64,000 bases of DNA, from NCBI RefSeq assembly GCF_000381085.1, contig NZ_KB905899.1, forward strand, positions 1,426,001-1,490,000. The letters are read 5' to 3'. Within the stretch, counting starts at the first letter, position 1; every line of letters starts with the position of its first letter. Positions 1-9,188 of this stretch are shown piece after piece. Below the pieces are notes generated by a model. That model worked only from the letters and a program-made list of their open reading frames with translations. It was not told where the DNA came from and did no database searches. The position numbers and the translations under genes are program-made. The DNA is from Thiomicrorhabdus arctica DSM 13458. GTDB taxonomy: Bacteria; Pseudomonadota; Gammaproteobacteria; Thiomicrospirales; Thiomicrospiraceae.

Positions 1-372
1 GACATTGGGACTGCTACCCGATGTAGACATGGCAATCACCACATCTTTAGACTTAGCCAACCCTTCAATTTGACGTGAGAAGACCGTGTCAAAATGATAG
101 TCATTACTGTGTGCCGTTAAGATAGAGGAATCCGTCGTTAAAGCTAGCGAAGCGATAGGTTTTCTATTTTTGACGTAACGCACCATCAATTCAGCCGCCA
201 TATGTTGTGCATCGGCGGCACTCCCACCATTGCCCAACCAAATAACCTTACCACCCCCTGAAACAGCTTCTAAAATCTGCTCGACGACTTCAATAACTTT
301 ATCCGATTGATTTAAAACTGACTCGATCGCTTTTTGGTGCTCATTAATTGCGTGCGCAAATTCTATTTTCAT
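1..372 (-). CDS. gmhA: Phosphoheptose isomerase GmhA, partial (C-terminus outside window)
   Basis: Cytosolic SIS-domain enzyme that isomerises sedoheptulose 7-phosphate to D-glycero-D-manno-heptose 7-phosphate, the first step of ADP-heptose synthesis for the LPS inner core. I translated the reverse strand from the ATG at 372-370. The first 124 codons are present, with the SIS phosphosugar-binding segment WLGNGGSAADAQHMAAEL and the second binding loop STSGSSPNV at the window edge. The start overlaps the hldE stop as ATGA (369-372), so gmhA is probably translationally coupled behind hldE, which makes the next heptose intermediates. The residual family ambiguity is DiaA, but the hldE linkage favours GmhA. 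Confidence 0.88.
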   Translation of the reverse strand, partial: MKIEFAHAINEHQKAIESVLNQSDKVIEVVEQILEAVSGGGKVIWLGNGGSAADAQHMAAELMVRYVKNRKPIASLALTTDSSILTAHSNDYHFDTVFSRQIEGLAKSKDVVIAMSTSGSSPNV

Positions 373-1850
373 TCGACACACTCTTGTGGAGTTAAATTAG
401 ATTCAATGGCTTCTGATTCCTGAATTTTATTCACTAGGCCAGTTGTCGAGTAGCCCTTCCAAAAAGAGAGCACTTCAACTTGTCCGCCACTGTCCCAGAC
501 ACATTTTGAACCCGCTATCTCAGAAGGCTGATAATCTCCACCTTTCACTAAAACGTCAGGTTTGATTTTACAGACCAACCGCTCAGGTGTCTCTTCATTA
601 AAAGGAACCACCCAATCAACGCAACTTAATGCAGACAACAATTCCATCCGCCCTTCCAAGCCAACGATTGGACGGGTAGGCCCTTTGAGTATTTGCACGG
701 ACTCATCCGAATTGACTGCAACAATCAAACGTTCGCCTAATTTAGCAGCTTCATTTAAGTAACGGACATGGCCACTGTGCAATAGGTCAAAACAGCCGTT
801 GGTAATCACGACTCTCTCACCATTTTTCTGTGCGAGCTGAACTAACTCAAGCAGTTCATCTTCATTCATGGCTACATACCCTTTATGGCGCATGGAAGCC
901 TTAATCACTTCATCTAGCTCTACTTTAGAAACTGTTGATGTGCCTACTTTGCGCACCACAATGCTCGCGGCTTGGTTCGCCAGATGTACTGCATTTTGCA
1001 AACTCATGCCGCTTGCAAATCCCGTTGCCAATGCGGCCATTACGGTATCGCCAGCCCCCGTAACATCAAATACTTCTTGAGCTTGAGACTGTAGTAGATA
1101 AGGCATTTCATTAGACGTCACCAAGGCCATACCATGTTCGCTGCGCGTCACCAGTAAAGCCTCTAATTGCAACTTTTTGATTAATACTTCGGCTTTCGAT
1201 ACCAGATCCGCAGTCTCTAATGCTTCTCCAACAACCGACTCAAACTCACTTTGATTCGGTTTAATCAAAGTGGCACCTTGATAACGGCTAAAATCCAACC
1301 CCTTAGGATCCACCAAAACCGGCACATTGACGGCAATAGCAGCCGTTATCATCTGTTCGACAAACTGTAAGGCGCCTTTAGCGTAATCAGAAATGACCAA
1401 TACATTGTAGTTTGCGATCTGTTCTTTAAGTCTCTCCACCAACTCTAAAGCGGGGGTTTCAGGCACCGGATTTTCGAAATCCATACGAATCAATTGCTGA
1501 TGGTGACTTAAAACTCTTAATTTACAAATGGTGCCGCTGTCTGATAAAGCCCAGTCGTAACTCACACCTGCTTGGGTCATCAACTGGCTTAACTGTTGAC
1601 CGTGTGCATCTATCTGGCCTGAGATATCTTTACCAACAATGCCTAAAAGATGCGCATTTGCGCCTAATGCAGCAATATTCAGCGCCACGTTAGCCGCGCC
1701 ACCAGCACGAACCTCTTCCGTCGCGACCTTAACCACAGGTACGGGTGCTTCGGGTGAAATTCGACCGGCTCGGCCCGTCCAATATTGGTCTAACATTACG
1801 TCGCCAACGACCAAAATATTCGCGTGTGAAAAATCGTGCATAGGATTCAT
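369..1850 (-). CDS. hldE: Bifunctional heptose 7-phosphate kinase / heptose 1-phosphate adenylyltransferase HldE
   Basis: Catalyses two steps of ADP-L-glycero-D-manno-heptose synthesis for the LPS core. The N-terminal ribokinase-fold half (to about residue 320) begins with VVGDVMLDQYW and has the PfkB signature DVTGAGDTVMAALATGF. The C-terminal nucleotidyltransferase half begins near residue 345 with TNGCFDLLHSGHVRYL, containing the HxGH motif. Length (about 493 aa) fits the fused gammaproteobacterial enzyme. I chose the ATG at 1850; a TTG two codons upstream is possible, and an ATG at 1841 would also keep the whole kinase domain. It is followed by gmhA with a 4-base overlap, forming a heptose operon. 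Confidence 0.95.
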   Translation of the reverse strand: MNPMHDFSHANILVVGDVMLDQYWTGRAGRISPEAPVPVVKVATEEVRAGGAANVALNIAALGANAHLLGIVGKDISGQIDAHGQQLSQLMTQAGVSYDWALSDSGTICKLRVLSHHQQLIRMDFENPVPETPALELVERLKEQIANYNVLVISDYAKGALQFVEQMITAAIAVNVPVLVDPKGLDFSRYQGATLIKPNQSEFESVVGEALETADLVSKAEVLIKKLQLEALLVTRSEHGMALVTSNEMPYLLQSQAQEVFDVTGAGDTVMAALATGFASGMSLQNAVHLANQAASIVVRKVGTSTVSKVELDEVIKASMRHKGYVAMNEDELLELVQLAQKNGERVVITNGCFDLLHSGHVRYLNEAAKLGERLIVAVNSDESVQILKGPTRPIVGLEGRMELLSALSCVDWVVPFNEETPERLVCKIKPDVLVKGGDYQPSEIAGSKCVWDSGGQVEVLSFWKGYSTTGLVNKIQESEAIESNLTPQECVE

Positions 1851-1909
1851 TACCAAAGGGTTTTAATATCGATTAAAATAATGGTAATAGTTTATCAGGA
1901 TTCACTTAC

Positions 1910-2569
1910 ATGCATAGTTCCAAAACCTTTTTTTCTAGCTTATTAATGGCCTTATTTACTTTAAGCCTACTATTTTCAACTCAAACACAGGCCAAACAAG
2001 AGAACAATGATCTAATGTCATTCGCCATCCTCGGCGCCATAGGCTCTTTGGGGTTGGCCTGTTACGAAGGTAAAGCACCTTGTTCACTTTCACCTGGCGT
2101 GGATACCAACAAACTGACTTTCAGCTTGGACATGGGATCGGATCGAACCACTGACCAATTGCGTTTAGGCATTGGTGCAGATTGGAAAGAAGCCGTTTTT
2201 GAAACACCCTCGTGGGAAATTGTGGGACGCTTGGAAGGAAGCCTACATCGTTGGTCATCCACCTTAGATAACCCTAAAAATGAGTCTGGTTACATTATTG
2301 GCATCACCCCTGTGTTTCACTATCAGCCTAAAAATTATACTTATACACCTTTTATTGAAATGGGGGGCGGGCCACATCTATTAAGTGATATAACCATTGA
2401 AAACGAGTATAAATCAACTCAATTTCAGTTCGGGAGTATCTTTGGACTCGGGATTAAAAACCAAAATTTCGAAATCAGTTATCGTTACCTGCATATTTCC
2501 AACGCAGGTATTGAAATGCCTAATCCAGGTACCGACTTCCACAATATACATATCGGTTACTATTTTTAA
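1910..2569 (+). CDS. PagL-like lipid A 3-O-deacylase (acyloxyacyl hydrolase family)
   Basis: Outer-membrane beta-barrel hydrolase that in characterised relatives removes the 3-O-linked acyl chain from lipid A. The 219-aa product starts with a Sec signal peptide (about residues 1-28, ending TQAKQ). The C-terminus holds the PagL signature RYLHISNAGIEMPNPG, with His195 and Ser197 in the positions of the PagL catalytic His-x-Ser. The last residues alternate and end in Phe, as expected for an outer-membrane barrel. Start at ATG 1910 is preceded by CAGGA. It faces away from hldE and leads into kdsD and waaA, so LPS modification and synthesis sit together. Function is from the family motif; substrate is inferred. 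Confidence 0.8.
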   Translation: MHSSKTFFSSLLMALFTLSLLFSTQTQAKQENNDLMSFAILGAIGSLGLACYEGKAPCSLSPGVDTNKLTFSLDMGSDRTTDQLRLGIGADWKEAVFETPSWEIVGRLEGSLHRWSSTLDNPKNESGYIIGITPVFHYQPKNYTYTPFIEMGGGPHLLSDITIENEYKSTQFQFGSIFGLGIKNQNFEISYRYLHISNAGIEMPNPGTDFHNIHIGYYF

Positions 2570-2637
2570 GCTCATTTTTACACCCAAATGTATTGCACTG
2601 ACTAGGCAATATCTAAGCAAACCCAAAAGAGAGTGTT

Positions 2638-3579
2638 ATGCCACAAGATTACCTCACCATCGCCAAACAAGTTTTTGACATAGAAGCAGAAGCGATCTTA
2701 AACCTTAAAAGCCAACTTGATAACGATTTTAATGGCAGCGTTGAAGCCATCATGAATACTCAAGGCCGTGTTGTCATCTGTGGCATGGGAAAATCAGGGT
2801 TAATCGGTAAAAAAATCATGGCGACCTTCGCTAGCACGGGAACACCCTGCTTCTTTATGCATCCCGGCGAGGCATTTCATGGCGACCTCGGCATGGTCTC
2901 TCCAAATGATGTGTTCTTAGCGCTTTCTAACTCGGGTGAAACAGAAGAAGTGATTCGCTTACTGCCGTTTTTAAAAGACAATGGTAATATCGTTATCTCA
3001 ATGACTGGTAAGCCAGAATCAACCCTGTCTAAAAATGCTGACTTCCATCTGAATATTGCCGTCCCGAGAGAAGCCTGTCCGCATCAACTAGCACCAACCT
3101 CTTCCACTACGGCTACTTTGGTGATGGGTGATGCTTTAGCCGTCGCTCTAATGGACGCTCGAAATTTCCAGCCGCATGAATTTGCTCGTTTCCATCCCGG
3201 TGGTAGCTTAGGTAGAAAACTTCTTACGCGCGTAAAACATGAAATGAAAAGCAAAAATTTACCGTTAATTACGGCTTCCGCTCCTATGAAAGAGGTCATT
3301 CACACAATGAATGATGGTCGCTTGGGATTGTGTATTGTCGATAATGGCAAAGGCATTATCACAGACGGTGATTTACGTCGACATATGGAAACGGACAGTG
3401 GCAACTTTATGAACCTAACCGCAGGTGATATTATGAAAGTGCATCCGAAAATGATTTCCAGCGAAGCCCGCTTAAATGAAGCGGAAGAGCTGATGAATAG
3501 TCACAAAATCACCGCACTATTAGTCGAAGAAGATGGCCAAGCGGTCGGTGTTATTCAAATTTACGATTTGAATGGTTAA
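2638..3579 (+). CDS. kdsD: Arabinose-5-phosphate isomerase KdsD/KpsF
   Basis: Interconverts D-ribulose 5-phosphate and D-arabinose 5-phosphate, the first committed step toward Kdo for LPS. The 313-aa protein has an N-terminal SIS domain (about residues 35-170) with GMGKSGLIGKKIMATFASTG and SNSGETEEV, then two CBS domains (about 195-313) with the usual DGDLRR and VGVIQIYDL ends. Length and architecture match E. coli KdsD and KpsF. An AAAGAGAG element precedes the ATG. waaA lies 36 bp downstream on the same strand, so a Kdo synthesis and transfer unit is likely. Assignment to housekeeping KdsD over capsule KpsF rests on this neighbour. Confidence 0.95.
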   Translation: MPQDYLTIAKQVFDIEAEAILNLKSQLDNDFNGSVEAIMNTQGRVVICGMGKSGLIGKKIMATFASTGTPCFFMHPGEAFHGDLGMVSPNDVFLALSNSGETEEVIRLLPFLKDNGNIVISMTGKPESTLSKNADFHLNIAVPREACPHQLAPTSSTTATLVMGDALAVALMDARNFQPHEFARFHPGGSLGRKLLTRVKHEMKSKNLPLITASAPMKEVIHTMNDGRLGLCIVDNGKGIITDGDLRRHMETDSGNFMNLTAGDIMKVHPKMISSEARLNEAEELMNSHKITALLVEEDGQAVGVIQIYDLNG

Positions 3580-3615
3580 GCTGAACCAAGCATATATGAC
3601 TCTTAAGCAGACTGA

Positions 3616-4938
3616 ATGAACCTATTTACCTATCGTTTCCTCACCACTTTAGCGCTACCGCTGATTGCCTATTCAGGGTGGAAACGCTGCCGAAAACATC
3701 TCTTAGAGCAAGCCAAACATCCAGAGCTGCCTGACATTGTTGACTGCTTTCGATCTCGTTTTGGCTTTAATCGCCAAAAAATGCAAACCGGTGGTATTTG
3801 GATTCATGCTGTTTCAGTAGGGGAAACCCGCTCGATCTTCCCTCTTTTATCTCGACTCAAGCAAGACCACCCGAACCGACCACTCACGCTGACCAGTGGC
3901 TCAACCCAAGGCGCCTTACAAGCGTTACAGTTTTCACCGGTTCAGATTCAACATCAAATGATTCCGTATGATTACGCTTTTGCCGTCAATCGCTTTTTGG
4001 ATCAACTCCAACCCCAACTCGTTATTATGGTTGAAACTGAAATATGGCCCAACCTCTACCAGGCCTGTTCAGAGCGCAAGATCCCAATTATGCTGATTAA
4101 TGCACGGTTAAAAGAGCAGTCATTCCTTGCTTATAAGAAGTGGGGTGGCAAGATGCTGAGCAATGCTTTAAACCAAACTCAACTGATTGCCGCGCAATTT
4201 CCGATTGATGCACAGCACTTTGAATCACTCGGCGTAAACTCACAAAAAATCAAAGTGTTAGGCAGTCTAAAATTTGATTTAAACATTCCACCAGGCCTGG
4301 TTAAAGACTCTGAACGTTGGAAATCTGAAAACCAACTTGATCATCGGTTTATTTGGGTTGCAGCCAGTACCCACGCACATCCACAAAATCTTCAGGATTC
4401 AGAAGAACAACGGCTATTGCAAGCTCATCAACAGCTATTGGCAAACAGACCAGATGCCTTATTAATTCTGGCACCACGCCATCCGGAGCGCTTTGATGAA
4501 GTCGCCGCACAAATTAAAGCCTCTGGATTGAACTTTGCCAGACGAAGCCTAAGTCAAGACATTACAGCAAACACTCAAGTCTACCTAGCAGACAGTGTCG
4601 GCGAATTAATGTTGTGGTTTTCAGCGGGTGACGTAGCCTTTATTGGAGGCAGCTTAGTGCCTTTTGGTGGACATAATATTCTAGAACCGGCTGCGCTCAA
4701 AAAACCGGTTTTATCCGGGCCCCACTTTGCCAATTTGCAGGCATTGTATGACTCTTTTATGGACGACGAGGCATTAACAATCGTGAATGATACAACCGCT
4801 TTAGGCCGTGTACTGATCAAACTCACACATTCATCAGACAGTCGTCAAGCACTGGGTGAACTTGCTTATCAGAGCTTCAGTCGACAAAGCGGCACCTTAG
4901 ACCTGCTGATGCAAGAAATTCAACCGTTAATTAAGTAG
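3616..4938 (+). CDS. waaA: Kdo transferase WaaA (KdtA)
   Basis: Inner-membrane glycosyltransferase that adds Kdo from CMP-Kdo to lipid IVA, facing the cytoplasm. The 440-aa product has an N-terminal hydrophobic anchor (about residues 5-22), the GIWIHAVSVGE motif, the acceptor-side segment VETEIWPNLY with MLINARL, and the donor-site region GGSLVPFGGHNILEPAA near residue 355. All are typical of GT30. It follows kdsD by 36 bp. The coding sequence contains an exact copy of the repeated palindrome at 4290-4301, read as PGLV, plus a near copy at 4058-4069. The segment around residue 255-275 (STHAHPQNLQDSEEQ) is slightly longer than I recall in relatives. Confidence 0.94.
   Translation: MNLFTYRFLTTLALPLIAYSGWKRCRKHLLEQAKHPELPDIVDCFRSRFGFNRQKMQTGGIWIHAVSVGETRSIFPLLSRLKQDHPNRPLTLTSGSTQGALQALQFSPVQIQHQMIPYDYAFAVNRFLDQLQPQLVIMVETEIWPNLYQACSERKIPIMLINARLKEQSFLAYKKWGGKMLSNALNQTQLIAAQFPIDAQHFESLGVNSQKIKVLGSLKFDLNIPPGLVKDSERWKSENQLDHRFIWVAASTHAHPQNLQDSEEQRLLQAHQQLLANRPDALLILAPRHPERFDEVAAQIKASGLNFARRSLSQDITANTQVYLADSVGELMLWFSAGDVAFIGGSLVPFGGHNILEPAALKKPVLSGPHFANLQALYDSFMDDEALTIVNDTTALGRVLIKLTHSSDSRQALGELAYQSFSRQSGTLDLLMQEIQPLIK
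4290..4301. repeat. Repeated palindrome ACCAGGCCTGGT inside waaA
   Basis: Exact 12-bp copy of the dispersed palindrome, in frame to encode Pro-Gly-Leu-Val in WaaA. A one-mismatch copy (ACCAGGCCTGTT) lies upstream in the same gene at 4058-4069. Confidence 0.9.
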
Positions 4939-5058
4939 TAGTTCATAACCTTGACGATAACGGCGTCTTCACCCTGAAAACACTCACGGCTTAAAATTAA
5001 GGCGCGCGTCTGGGTAAATGCATAGATTAATCCATAGAAGGGTCTATTTCTTAAATCA

Positions 5059-5070
5059 ACCAGGCCTGGT
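5059..5070. repeat. Repeated palindrome ACCAGGCCTGGT between waaA and the YqhA-family gene
   Basis: Exact copy of the dispersed palindrome in the gap between two convergent genes. The rest of the gap (4939-5219) holds the terminator at 5116-5150 and no gene that I can see. Confidence 0.9.
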
Positions 5071-5115
5071 CAGTTCGAGCACCCCCACCAATAGACTTCT
5101 AACCTCCTTTAAAAG

Positions 5116-5150
5116 CAAAAAGCCCGCTATTCGCAAATAGAGGGCTTTTT
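5116..5150. terminator. Bidirectional intrinsic terminator
   Basis: Inverted repeat AAAAAGCCC...GGGCTTTTT with an inner CTATT/AATAG pairing, and an A run on the left and T run on the right. It lies in the gap between waaA (+) and the YqhA-family gene (-), so it can end transcription from both sides. Confidence 0.85.
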
Positions 5151-5219
5151 CTTCTTCAGTCAATTGACCATCCTATTCGGCCTTATCAACCAAACAATCG
5201 CCAGGATTAAACACGATTC

Positions 5220-5792
5220 TTAATGTTTTGACGAAGACATATGTGACAAGTACAGTGCTAAAGAAACCATCATAATGGCTAAGGCATAATACAACAGCTC
5301 CAACGGTTCAGTTGGCTTTAAGAAAATTGCCTGCTCAAAAAACATAACAATCAAAATCATGATAATGACTTTTGCGAGTTTGTCTTTTAAATCATCTAAA
5401 GAGTTGATCATTAAAATTTTGCTGGCCCCTTTATCACCTTCTGCAATATCAATCTTAGAGATGAATAACTCATACAAACCCAGTGAGAAAATCAACATAA
5501 TCGCACCGAGTAAAAAACCATCAACCGCCCCTACCACGTGCGCCACGGTTTGCGACTTCAAGAGAGCACGCCCGGCATCATCTAACGAGTGATAATTTGA
5601 TAGGTGTGAGATGGTGTAATAGACATCAATCGCTGTGGTGTAAAAAACAGCAAATGCCGTTAATAAACTGGCAACAACAGCAATCAACACCACAAAGCGA
5701 CTATTCCATAAAGCTGATTCAAAAACCCTCTCACCCACTCCTTGGACTTTATGCTCAGTTGTTTTAGAAATATCTTCGTGATTATCCGACAT
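5220..5792 (-). CDS. YqhA / UPF0114-family inner-membrane protein
   Basis: Membrane protein of the UPF0114 (YqhA) family; no biochemical role is established. After a short polar N-terminus comes the family-typical segment ESALWNSRFVVLIAVVASLL, then hydrophobic stretches at about residues 30-55, 85-110 and 140-180, suggesting four membrane spans. I chose the ATG at 5792 because AGGAGAG lies seven bases upstream; the in-frame ATG at 5807 lies within that ribosome-binding region. It stands alone, convergent with waaA and just downstream of hslV on the same strand. Confidence 0.8.
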   Translation of the reverse strand: MSDNHEDISKTTEHKVQGVGERVFESALWNSRFVVLIAVVASLLTAFAVFYTTAIDVYYTISHLSNYHSLDDAGRALLKSQTVAHVVGAVDGFLLGAIMLIFSLGLYELFISKIDIAEGDKGASKILMINSLDDLKDKLAKVIIMILIVMFFEQAIFLKPTEPLELLYYALAIMMVSLALYLSHMSSSKH

Positions 5793-5822
5793 ACATACTC
5801 TCCTCATTAATCTTGTTTAACA

Positions 5823-6368
5823 TTACTTTTCGGTACGGGGAATGGTTTCTATGGTGAGGTTGTGATTGGTGTAGATACATAAATCACCAGCGATATGCAA
5901 CGCTTTTTCAACCACCTCACGTGCTGGAAGATCTGTATTAGCCATTAAAGCTTGAGCTGCGGCATGAGCGTAACTTCCACCGGAACCAATCGCAATAAAG
6001 TCATCTTGCGGCTCAATCACATCGCCCGTTCCAGAAATCAATAACATATTATCTTGATCTGCCACCAGCATCATCGCCTCAAGCTTTCTCAAAGCGCGAT
6101 CCGTACGCCAATCTTTGGCCATCTCCACCGCCGCACGCATCAATTGACCATTATGGGTTTGTAAGCGTGCTTCAAAACGTTCGAACAGCGTAAATGCATC
6201 GGCGGTCGCCCCTGCAAAACCGGCAATAACCTGCTGATTGTATAAACGACGTACTTTGCGGGCATTGCCCTTCATAACAATATGTCCCAATGTCACCTGA
6301 CCATCGCCACCGATGACCATTTCGCCATTGCGTTTTGCACATAAGATTGTGGTTCCATGAAATGACAT
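5823..6368 (-). CDS. hslV: ATP-dependent protease peptidase subunit HslV
   Basis: Threonine peptidase of the HslUV (ClpYQ) cytosolic protease. The 181-aa sequence has [12 protein letters not shown] near the N-terminus, where the first Thr becomes the catalytic N-terminus after removal of the MSFHG leader; then [11 protein letters not shown] and [17 protein letters not shown], all standard. The HG-TT leader type is known from beta- and alphaproteobacterial HslV rather than the short E. coli MTTI form. The partner hslU is not adjacent: it lies at 9189 on the other strand, with xerC, DUF484 and dapF between them. Confidence 0.97.
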   Translation of the reverse strand: MSFHGTTILCAKRNGEMVIGGDGQVTLGHIVMKGNARKVRRLYNQQVIAGFAGATADAFTLFERFEARLQTHNGQLMRAAVEMAKDWRTDRALRKLEAMMLVADQDNMLLISGTGDVIEPQDDFIAIGSGGSYAHAAAQALMANTDLPAREVVEKALHIAGDLCIYTNHNLTIETIPRTEK

Positions 6369-6490
6369 GCTTGAATCCTTTATTGTCCGATTGACTTGAT
6401 TTGGCTTAATGCTGGCTATTTTAAATGAAAACGCCTGGCGATTCGATAGGATTCGTTTTTTCTTGCGTCGTTTTCCTTAAAGAATTTAAA

Positions 6491-7456
6491 TTAAGAGTTT
6501 TTCTTTTTGGCTCGAGGATGGGCTTGATCATAGACTTGTGCGAGATGTTGCAAATCCAGCTTGGTATATATTTGAGTCGTAGAAAGATTCGCGTGGCCTA
6601 AAATCTCCTGTACAGCACGCAGGTCGCCACTGGACTCCAATACATGTGTGGCACAGGCATGTCTTAATCGGTGAGGTGACATTTTAGTCGGCAGACCGGC
6701 TTGCAAAGTGCGTTTATCAAGCTGATTTTGGATAGAACGCACACTTAACCGCCCACCACGCTGATTGACAAAAACGGCTTGTTCAATGGCTGCAGCATGC
6801 TGATCTCTAATCTGTAACCACATTTGAATCGCTTGTAACGCTTTTGAACCAACGGGTGCAAGGCGCTCTTTCATACCTTTTCCCAAAACACGGACCCAAC
6901 CTGACTGCATTTCATCCAGGCCTGGTGACAGGTCCAATTCAGCGCATTCTGAAACTCTTAAGCCAGCAGAGTACAGCAGCTCGAAAATAGCCTGATCTCG
7001 AACATCTTGCCAAGTCTCTAAGGGTTGCTCTAACAGCCTCTGCGTCAAATCGACATCCAAACTTTTCGGCAAAGGTTGGGGTTGCTTCGGTGCTTTTAAG
7101 CCCTTAGCGGGATTTTTAATGACTTGGTTTTCAAATAATAGATAATCATAAAAAGAGCGAATTGCCGACAACTGTCTGGCAAGGGTTCTGGCACTGATAC
7201 CGTTTTGAACCCGAAAAGCTAAAAAAGCGCGAATGGTCTCCGAATCAATGCTTTGCCACTCAGAAAAGTTTTTAACCAGTGAATTTTGATACTCAACCGC
7301 CGTTAAGAAAGAGTTTTCACTCACATCGGTTTCAGACAACAACTCCCCCGACAGATAAAACCCCAAAAAGGCTTCAATATCACGCTGATAATTGGAGACC
7401 GTATGCACCGATTTATTCTGTGATTGCAACTGCCTTAGATAGTCGTTTAATTGCAT
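6491..7456 (-). CDS. xerC: Site-specific tyrosine recombinase XerC
   Basis: Resolves chromosome dimers at dif together with XerD. The 321-aa product has an N-terminal SAM-like core-binding domain and a C-terminal catalytic domain. Visible catalytic residues are Arg in SAGLRVSECAEL, Lys in GKGMKERLAPV, His-x-x-Arg in HRLRHACATH, His in ILGHANLSTTQ and the Tyr nucleophile in TQIYTKLD. It is longer than E. coli XerC (298 aa) because of an insertion near residues 40-60. It lies directly downstream of the DUF484 gene (11 bp), in the dapF-DUF484-xerC order widely seen in gammaproteobacteria. A near copy of the repeated palindrome (CCAGGCCTGGT) lies at 6916-6926. Confidence 0.94.
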   Translation of the reverse strand: MQLNDYLRQLQSQNKSVHTVSNYQRDIEAFLGFYLSGELLSETDVSENSFLTAVEYQNSLVKNFSEWQSIDSETIRAFLAFRVQNGISARTLARQLSAIRSFYDYLLFENQVIKNPAKGLKAPKQPQPLPKSLDVDLTQRLLEQPLETWQDVRDQAIFELLYSAGLRVSECAELDLSPGLDEMQSGWVRVLGKGMKERLAPVGSKALQAIQMWLQIRDQHAAAIEQAVFVNQRGGRLSVRSIQNQLDKRTLQAGLPTKMSPHRLRHACATHVLESSGDLRAVQEILGHANLSTTQIYTKLDLQHLAQVYDQAHPRAKKKNS

Positions 7457-7467
7457 CTACATCAACT

Positions 7468-8133
7468 TTAAAAAAGGTGATTCATTTTAGCCGTCACTAA
7501 CTCAGCCATCATTTTTAAAAAATAGGTGCCTAAACTTGGATGAAAACGCTCGGTTTGGCTGCCTAATGCCAAGACACCCCAAACGTTATCCGTGCCCAAG
7601 GGTAAAACACAAACCGAAGTCATTGGATCTTGCGTATGAAACAAACCATTTTGCCACTCTTTTTCTAATAAACCACATGCCGGTTGATTGGCGCGCATAC
7701 GGCTTTTCAAGGTTTCAGACCAAGTTTGACTGACGCCTAATTGACTGACCCCTCTCAAACTGACTTTGGGCACGTCCCATGTGACCAAGGAAATGTAATC
7801 TACGTCAAACAGCCCCCCCATATATTCATAGATACAATCCACTGCTTGCTGATCGGTTTGGGTCGCCATCAGTGCTTTGGTAAAGTCTTGTACCTTCTGG
7901 AACAACAGACTATTTTCGCCCGCCACATCCATTAACCCATCGACTTCTATCTGTAAGCCATCGCGTTGTTCCCGCAATTGATAAACTTGGCGTTCCAGTA
8001 ACGAAACGGCTTTACCACTTTTAGGGTGCGGTAGACTTAACTCGTCCAATAAATTCGGAAAAACATGAAAAAAAGTTCGATTTTTATCTAAATAGTTGGC
8101 AATATCTTCAGCGTGTAATGCGGTATTACTCAT
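7468..8133 (-). CDS. DUF484 family protein
   Basis: 221-aa protein of the DUF484 family, which has a GAF-like fold and no proven function. The N-terminal IANYLDKNRTFFHVFPNLL and the C-terminal VLPLGTDNVWGVLALGSQ with ERFHPSLGTYFLKMM are characteristic. A coiled segment (about residues 45-65) links the N-terminus to the GAF-like part. Its start overlaps the dapF stop by four bases (ATGA at 8130-8133), so it is probably translationally coupled to dapF; xerC follows 11 bp later. This fixed neighbourhood is the best evidence for its identity. Confidence 0.88.
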   Translation of the reverse strand: MSNTALHAEDIANYLDKNRTFFHVFPNLLDELSLPHPKSGKAVSLLERQVYQLREQRDGLQIEVDGLMDVAGENSLLFQKVQDFTKALMATQTDQQAVDCIYEYMGGLFDVDYISLVTWDVPKVSLRGVSQLGVSQTWSETLKSRMRANQPACGLLEKEWQNGLFHTQDPMTSVCVLPLGTDNVWGVLALGSQTERFHPSLGTYFLKMMAELVTAKMNHLF

Positions 8134-8963
8134 ACCTCTAAACTCCCTTCAAAAACCGTAACCGTCGGGCCACTCATCCAAAGGGGTGAATCCATGTCAC
8201 CACTCCAACGAATGACTAAATCGCCACCGGGCAAGCTCACATTAACCTGATCCGCGAGCAATCCCCATTTTTTCAAAACGGCCACTGCCGCACAAGCACC
8301 TGTCCCGCACGCTAAAGTTTCCGCAGCCCCGCGTTCATAGACGCGCAGTTTAATATGGGTCGGATCGATGATCTGTGCAAACCCGACATTTACACGCTCT
8401 GGAAAAAGCGCATGTGACTCTAACGCCTCACCCAAAGCTTCTACGGGAGCGGACTGAATATCATTGACCAAAACAAGTGCATGCGGATTACCCATTGACA
8501 CCGCGCCTAAAGAGATTTTTTGCCCCCCCACATCCACTGAATAATGATCCTGCTGCTCTGTTTGACTAAAAGGCAAACTGGCCGGATTAAAATTGGGTGC
8601 GCCCATATTCACACGTACAAGACCATCGTCTTCAATATAAAGCACAATTACTCCAGAGGCCGTTTCGACTTGAATCTCTGTTTTATCCGTCAAGCCTTTG
8701 TCATGCACAAAACGCGCAAAACAGCGTGCACCATTACCACATTGCTGAACCTCTGAGCCATCCGCATTAAAAATTCGATAGCGAAAATCCACACCCATCT
8801 GCATCGCTTGTTCCACGACCAACAGCTGATCAAAGCCAATGCCAAAGTGTCTATCCGACCATTGGCGGATCTTATCGGCTGAAAACTCGATCTTTTGTCC
8901 AATGGCATCAATCACCATAAAATCGTTTCCAAGGCCGTGCATTTTTGTAAAATTAAGTGTCAT
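8130..8963 (-). CDS. dapF: Diaminopimelate epimerase DapF
   Basis: Converts LL- to meso-diaminopimelate for lysine and peptidoglycan synthesis, in the cytosol. The sequence begins MTLNFTKMHGLGNDFMVID, has the first catalytic Cys in QQCGNGARCFARF and the second in TLACGTGACAAVAVLKK. Length (277 aa) is normal. I start at the ATG at 8963; a GTG directly before it is less likely. It is the first gene of a dapF-DUF484-xerC unit. The 225-bp gap to the divergent hslU must hold both promoters; a TATAAT at 9107-9112 is a candidate -10 toward hslU but has no convincing -35. Confidence 0.97.
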   Translation of the reverse strand: MTLNFTKMHGLGNDFMVIDAIGQKIEFSADKIRQWSDRHFGIGFDQLLVVEQAMQMGVDFRYRIFNADGSEVQQCGNGARCFARFVHDKGLTDKTEIQVETASGVIVLYIEDDGLVRVNMGAPNFNPASLPFSQTEQQDHYSVDVGGQKISLGAVSMGNPHALVLVNDIQSAPVEALGEALESHALFPERVNVGFAQIIDPTHIKLRVYERGAAETLACGTGACAAVAVLKKWGLLADQVNVSLPGGDLVIRWSGDMDSPLWMSGPTVTVFEGSLEV

Positions 8964-9188
8964 CACGATGCGGTTTTCTTCTTCTCATTCATGTTTGGTT
9001 TGGGTTCTTTGTATCGCAACCCACAGATTATTATGGGTTACTATGAATTTAGCATGCAAAACCGCAATACGCAAACCATCAACACGCAAAATATCGCCTT
9101 TTACTTTATAATGTGTCTTCACAGAATTTATCACTTTGCATAAGTTTGGTATAAATTAGTCTACGTAAGCGTTTGAAGGATAATGTAA

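Noticed and set aside
8967-9143. Small forward-strand frames between dapF and hslU
   Set aside because: They are short, overlap each other, run antisense across the dapF start, and encode no recognisable product.
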